DNA of 37,570 nt, from contig CAJXAF010000005.1 in NCBI GenBank assembly GCA_913050175.1, positions 1 through 37,570 on the forward strand, written 5' to 3'. The position numbers were made by a program, and so were the translations under genes. Shown piece after piece: positions 33,269-37,570 of the stretch. This stretch comes from an uncultured bacterium. GTDB taxonomy: Bacteria; Omnitrophota; Gorgyraeia; Duberdicusellales; 4484-171. The notes beneath the pieces were generated by a model, which worked only from the letters and a program-made list of their open reading frames with translations, had not been told where the DNA came from and did no database searches. The number at the start of each line of letters is the position of its first letter. Position 1 is the first letter of the stretch.

Positions 33269-34692
33269 ACACTGCCTCCCTTTATAGTTTTTTCAAGCAT
33301 CTGTCTTGCTAATTTAGGATTAGCTTTTCCTTTTGTTTTTCTCATTACCTGCCCTACCAAAAACTGAATAGCTTGTTGTTTACCCTCATTAAATTCTGAA
33401 ATCGCTTTTGGATTTTCTTTTATAGCCTCACTAACAAAGGCCAGTAACTCATCCTCGTTAGATACTTGAGTGAGTTTTTCTCTATCTATTATCTCATCTA
33501 TATCCTCATTTGTAAAAATACTTAAAGATAAAACTTTTTTGGCTGTTAGATTGTTAAGGCGTCCCTGGGAAAAGTATTTTACTATTTTTGAGAAATTTTC
33601 AGCCTCTATCTTAACTGCACTAAACCCTTCTTTATTATTATTTATCTGCTCCAGAAAAGGTCCCAGCAAGAAGTTTGAGACTTCCTTTACTTTAGTGTAA
33701 ATTTTTACTACCTCTTCAAAAAAATCAGCTAAATTTATATTACTTATATATATATCGAGCTCTTTACCGGAAATTCCATAATCATCTAGAAACCTCTTAG
33801 ATTTTGCCAAAGGTAGTTCTCCTAAGTTACTACTCTCAGCTTTGATTAAGTCATCTCCGACGGTAATATTTAAGAGATCTGGTTCGGGAAAATAACGATA
33901 ATCGTGGGCTTCTTCTTTTGTGCGCATGATAGCAGTTTTAAGTTTTGCCGGATCCCAAAGTCTTGTTTCTTGATTTATCTTTTGATTATTTTTAAGCACA
34001 TGAGCTTGACGCTTAGCTTCATACTCTAAAGCAACTCTTACCCCTTTAAAAGTATTCATGTTTTTCAATTCTACCTTTGTGCCTAACTCCTTCTGCCCCT
34101 TAGGCCGTAAAGAGATATTAGCATCGCAGCGTAATGATCCTTTTTCCATATCACAATCAGATGCCCGAATGTATTGAAGAATTAATTTTAAGTAGGTGAG
34201 GTAGTCAAAAGCCTGAGAAGCATCACTTAAATCAGGTTCAGAAACTATCTCAAGCAGTGGTGTACCGGTACGATTTAAATCAACCAGGGAGTAATCTTCT
34301 TTGTGTATAAGTTTACCGGCGTCCTCTTCTAAATGCACTCTATTTATACGTATTTTTTTTCCTGAAGGCAAAAGAAGGGCGCCGTTGTATCCTAAAGGCA
34401 TTTTATATTGAGAAATTTGATAATTTTTTGGTAGATCGGGATAAAAGTAGTTTTTGCGTTCAAAATAAATACTGGGGTTGATCTTACAATTAAGAGCCAG
34501 AGAAACTCTCAGGGCTAATTTTAAGGCTTTGATGTTGAAAACCGGTAAAACTCCCGGATATCCGCAACAAACCGGACAGATATTAGTATTAGGCGGACTT
34601 TGGAATTCAGTCGGGCAGGAACAGAATATCTTCGATTCGGTATTAAGTTGAGTGTGGACCTCTAGTCCGATTACAGTTTCAAAATTACTCAT
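33265..34692 (-). CDS. gatB: Asp/Glu-tRNA(Asn/Gln) amidotransferase subunit B
   Basis: ETVIGLEVHTQLNTESKIFCSCP; CPVCCGYPGVLP; EEDAGKL; ANISLRPKG. Confidence 0.96.
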   Translation of the reverse strand: MSNFETVIGLEVHTQLNTESKIFCSCPTEFQSPPNTNICPVCCGYPGVLPVFNIKALKLALRVSLALNCKINPSIYFERKNYFYPDLPKNYQISQYKMPLGYNGALLLPSGKKIRINRVHLEEDAGKLIHKEDYSLVDLNRTGTPLLEIVSEPDLSDASQAFDYLTYLKLILQYIRASDCDMEKGSLRCDANISLRPKGQKELGTKVELKNMNTFKGVRVALEYEAKRQAHVLKNNQKINQETRLWDPAKLKTAIMRTKEEAHDYRYFPEPDLLNITVGDDLIKAESSNLGELPLAKSKRFLDDYGISGKELDIYISNINLADFFEEVVKIYTKVKEVSNFLLGPFLEQINNNKEGFSAVKIEAENFSKIVKYFSQGRLNNLTAKKVLSLSIFTNEDIDEIIDREKLTQVSNEDELLAFVSEAIKENPKAISEFNEGKQQAIQFLVGQVMRKTKGKANPKLARQMLEKTIKGGSV

Positions 34693-36136
34693 GGCTATTT
34701 TTTTTATTAACTACTAAAGGCGGTATCTGTTTATGGTAATCGCTGCCTTCCTCGAAACATGACCCTAATTTTATCAGAGTTTCTTCATCAAAAGCTTTAC
34801 CTATAAGTTGAGCTCCAATAGGCAAATTATTTTTACTGAATCCGCAGGGAAAAGAAACAGCCGGTAAACCTGCCAGATTTACAGAAATAGTGTATATATC
34901 TGATAAATACATGCTCAAGGGGTCATTGGTTTTTTCTCCAATCTTAAAAGCGGTACTAGGTGAAGTCGGAGTAAGAATAGCATCGACCTCTTTAAAAGCA
35001 CTATCAAAATCTTCTTTTATCAGCCTTCTTACCTTCAAAGCCTGAACATAATAAGCATCATAGTATCCACTGGAAAGGCTATAAGTTCCTAAGAAAATTC
35101 TTCTCTTAGCCTCTGGGCCAAAGCCCTGACTTCTGGTCTTTGTATAAAGCTCTTCTAAATTCGAGCAGCCCGAGCGAAGGCCATAGCGAATTCCGTCAAA
35201 GCGTTGTAAATTAGAACTTGCCTCGGAAGAACCGATTATATAATAAGTTGCTACTGCATACTCTGTGTGAGGTAAGCTTATCTCAATGAATTTAATCTTT
35301 TTATTGGCAAAATAAGATTTTACCCCCTCAATGGCTGTTTTTACTTCTGGTTCTAAGCCTTTAGCAAAATATTCTTTAGGCAGGCCGATTTTAATCTGAC
35401 TGCAATCGCAATTAAGGCTTTTACTAAAATCAGGAGTATCTATTTTTGCCGATGTAGAATCTTTTGCATCGTGCCCACAAATAATATTTAAAAGGTGTGC
35501 ACAATCAATAAAAGACGTAGTGATCGGCCCAATTTGATCTAAACTGGAACCAAAAGCAATTAAGCCATAGCGAGATACCCGGCCATAAGTTGGTTTAAAC
35601 CCAACTACTCCACAAAGAGAAGCTGGTTGTCTTATTGAACCGCCGGTATCAGAGCCTAAAGCAAAGGGTAGTAAGCGAGCCGAAACTGCAGCAGCTGAAC
35701 CACCGCTTGAACCGCCTACAACTCTCTCTAAATCCCAGGGATTTTTTGTCGGTCCATAACAAGAAGTCTCTGTAGAAGAACCAAAAGCAAATTCATCCAT
35801 ATTTGCCCTGGCTGCTATTTCTAAGCCGGCTTGTTTTAACTTACTTATAACTGTTGCCTCGTATACGGCTCGATGAGAAGATAGTATTTTAGAAGCACAG
35901 GTTATTTTTCTCCCCTTTATACAAATATTATCTTTAATAGCTATGCCTAAAGAAGCTAAAGCAGAAGAACCCTCTCCTTTATCAGGCTCTTTAAAAACTT
36001 CAATTAAACTATTTAAAGAAGGGTTAAACTCATCTATTCTTTTTTTGAAAAAAGAACTTACCTCATCTTTAGTGAGTTTAGCTTCCTTTAAGGCAAGGGC
36101 AATATCTTTAGCATTAAGTTGGGTTAAATCAAGCAT
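34685..36136 (-). CDS. gatA: Asp/Glu-tRNA(Asn/Gln) amidotransferase subunit A
   Basis: GSSGGSAAAVSARLLPFALGSDTGGSIRQPASLCGVVGFKPTYG amidase signature. Confidence 0.96.
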   Translation of the reverse strand: MLDLTQLNAKDIALALKEAKLTKDEVSSFFKKRIDEFNPSLNSLIEVFKEPDKGEGSSALASLGIAIKDNICIKGRKITCASKILSSHRAVYEATVISKLKQAGLEIAARANMDEFAFGSSTETSCYGPTKNPWDLERVVGGSSGGSAAAVSARLLPFALGSDTGGSIRQPASLCGVVGFKPTYGRVSRYGLIAFGSSLDQIGPITTSFIDCAHLLNIICGHDAKDSTSAKIDTPDFSKSLNCDCSQIKIGLPKEYFAKGLEPEVKTAIEGVKSYFANKKIKFIEISLPHTEYAVATYYIIGSSEASSNLQRFDGIRYGLRSGCSNLEELYTKTRSQGFGPEAKRRIFLGTYSLSSGYYDAYYVQALKVRRLIKEDFDSAFKEVDAILTPTSPSTAFKIGEKTNDPLSMYLSDIYTISVNLAGLPAVSFPCGFSKNNLPIGAQLIGKAFDEETLIKLGSCFEEGSDYHKQIPPLVVNKKNSHE

Positions 36137-36148
36137 ATGGTATTTATA

Positions 36149-36439
36149 TTAATCAATTACCTTGGGTATCCGGAAAAAATCACCTTCTCGCGAGGGAGCA
36201 TTACTTAAAATATCTTCACTGTCTTTGGATAAAAAAGCCTCATCCTGGCGAACGGCATCTTCCAACTGGTTTACTTCTCTCATTGGCTCGACATTGGCTG
36301 TATCCAGCTCTTTAAGTTTATCAATATAAGCAATTATTTTTGAAAGTTGTTCTGAAAATGCAAGTTTTTCTTCCTCGTTAATAGCGATTTTTGCTAAATT
36401 ACCAACATATTCAACAACTTTTTTATCTACCATATTCAC
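36149..36439 (-). CDS. gatC: Asp/Glu-tRNA(Asn/Gln) amidotransferase subunit C
   Basis: VGNLAKIAINEEEKLAFSEQLSKIIAYIDKLKELDTANVEP; upstream of gatA. Confidence 0.93.
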   Translation of the reverse strand: MNMVDKKVVEYVGNLAKIAINEEEKLAFSEQLSKIIAYIDKLKELDTANVEPMREVNQLEDAVRQDEAFLSKDSEDILSNAPSREGDFFRIPKVID

Positions 36440-36597
36440 TCCTTTTATGTATATTTTAGGCGTAAGTGTTCATTTATTATACCACCAGCCCTTTAAAAAT
36501 CTATTAAAACCCTGGGGGTTAAAATAGAAAAAGGCCAAAATAAAAGGCTCCTCTTAGCTTTTTAACGGCTCAACCCTGAAATTAAGGTTTACAAAAG

Positions 36598-37570
36598 TTA
36601 AGATGGGCGGAACTTTCCTCTAAAAAGAGTGAGTTCAAGGAATGTTTGCAGCCTTCGGGAACGACTGGGATGTCTTAATTTCTTTAAAGCTTTGGCTTCA
36701 ATTTGACGTATACGCTCACGGGTAACCCTAAATATAGCTCCTACCTCTTCTAGAGTTTTAGCACTACCATCTTCTAAGCCAAAACGAAGCGTAAGAATGT
36801 TCCTCTCTCTATCGGTTAGGCCTTCCATGGCTTGCTCCAGCTCCTCCTTCAACATAGAGAAAACCGTTGCATTCGCCGGCGAAACCGCTTTTTTATCCTC
36901 AATAAAATCCCCGAAAGAAGTATCACCATCATCTCCGATAGGTGTGTGGATTGAAATAGGTTGCTGAGAAACTTTAAGAATGTCTTTTATCTTAGAAACC
37001 GGCAATTTAAGCTCTTTGGATAATTCATCAGGCGTTGGTTCTTTTCCTTTTTCCTGGATAAAAAGCCTGGAGATCCTGATAATCTTATTAATTGTTTCAG
37101 TCATATGTACTGGTATTCTGATTGTCCGGGCTTGATCAGCAATAGCTCTGGTAATAGCCTGGCGTATCCACCAGGTAGCGTAAGTAGAAAATTTATAACC
37201 GCGTTTGTACTCAAACTTTTCCACCGCCTTTATTAAGCCTATATTTCCTTCCTGAATTAAATCAAGGAAAGATAAGCCGCGGTTAACGTATTTTTTAGCA
37301 ATACTTACAACCAACCTTAAGTTAGCCTCAACCAAGGTGCTCTTGGCTTCATTGTAAAGGCGATTCTTTTCTAAAATCGCCCTCATCTTAACTTTTGTTT
37401 CTTTTTCAGTAAACCCGAGCTGTTTTATTAACTTATTTTTTGACCTCACCATTTTTCTTCGCTCGGTCTCTTTTTTCTTACTTCGCCCTTTTATTTTATC
37501 TATCTTTCTTCTTAGTCTATCTACTTCCCTTACAATCCCTCTAGTTTTAATAATAATCCGCTCAATTATA
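36598..37570 (-). CDS. rpoD: Primary RNA polymerase sigma factor RpoD/SigA (N-terminus truncated by window edge)
   Basis: [77 protein letters not shown]. The frame stays open upstream of the listed Met (37452) to the window edge. Confidence 0.95.
   Translation of the reverse strand, partial: IIERIIIKTRGIVREVDRLRRKIDKIKGRSKKKETERRKMVRSKNKLIKQLGFTEKETKVKMRAILEKNRLYNEAKSTLVEANLRLVVSIAKKYVNRGLSFLDLIQEGNIGLIKAVEKFEYKRGYKFSTYATWWIRQAITRAIADQARTIRIPVHMTETINKIIRISRLFIQEKGKEPTPDELSKELKLPVSKIKDILKVSQQPISIHTPIGDDGDTSFGDFIEDKKAVSPANATVFSMLKEELEQAMEGLTDRERNILTLRFGLEDGSAKTLEEVGAIFRVTRERIRQIEAKALKKLRHPSRSRRLQTFLELTLFRGKFRPS

Noticed and set aside
36510-36530. AAACCCTGGGGGTTAAAA as a terminator upstream of gatC/downstream of rpoD
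   Set aside because: Stem is only about 5 bp and has no clear U-tract on either strand.

Overview
AT-rich bacterial chromosomal window, probably from an uncultured lineage (a candidate phylum such as Omnitrophota is a guess from gene content, not demonstrated). It has three parts. (1) 1-~3250 is the distal end of an integron gene-cassette array. It has one partial and three complete attC sites sharing the core ..CAATSCAGCGG / CCGCTGATT.., one collapsed attC reduced to its R boxes, and one half-lost terminal attC. The cassettes carry Phd/YefM-RelE, MNT-HEPN and BrnT-BrnA-like toxin-antitoxin pairs, a membrane protein and a decayed membrane-protein gene. The integrase would lie left of position 1. 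(2) 3254-16759 is a tight 15-gene minus-strand operon encoding an apparent non-actinobacterial type II polyketide synthase: KS-alpha, chain-length factor, ACP, TcmN/WhiE-type aromatase, PF04199 cyclase, SDR ketoreductase, AMP-ligase and MFS exporter. It also carries unusual accessory genes: a B12-binding radical SAM enzyme, a nucleoside phosphorylase, a small PCP_red-like protein, a duplicated TIGR04076 protein, a ketopantoate-reductase-like dehydrogenase, an amidohydrolase and a PabC-like PLP enzyme. No oxygenase was recognised. (3) 16886-37570 is mostly housekeeping: TrmA/RlmD-like, nitroreductase, FkbM, parvulin, Era, a PilZ-toroid protein, transglutaminase, Lrp plus aminotransferase, DnaQ-like, YjbQ, bactofilin-HTH, MgtC, TsaD, CtpA, GatCAB and 5'-truncated RpoD. 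All family calls come from reading motifs; no database search was run.
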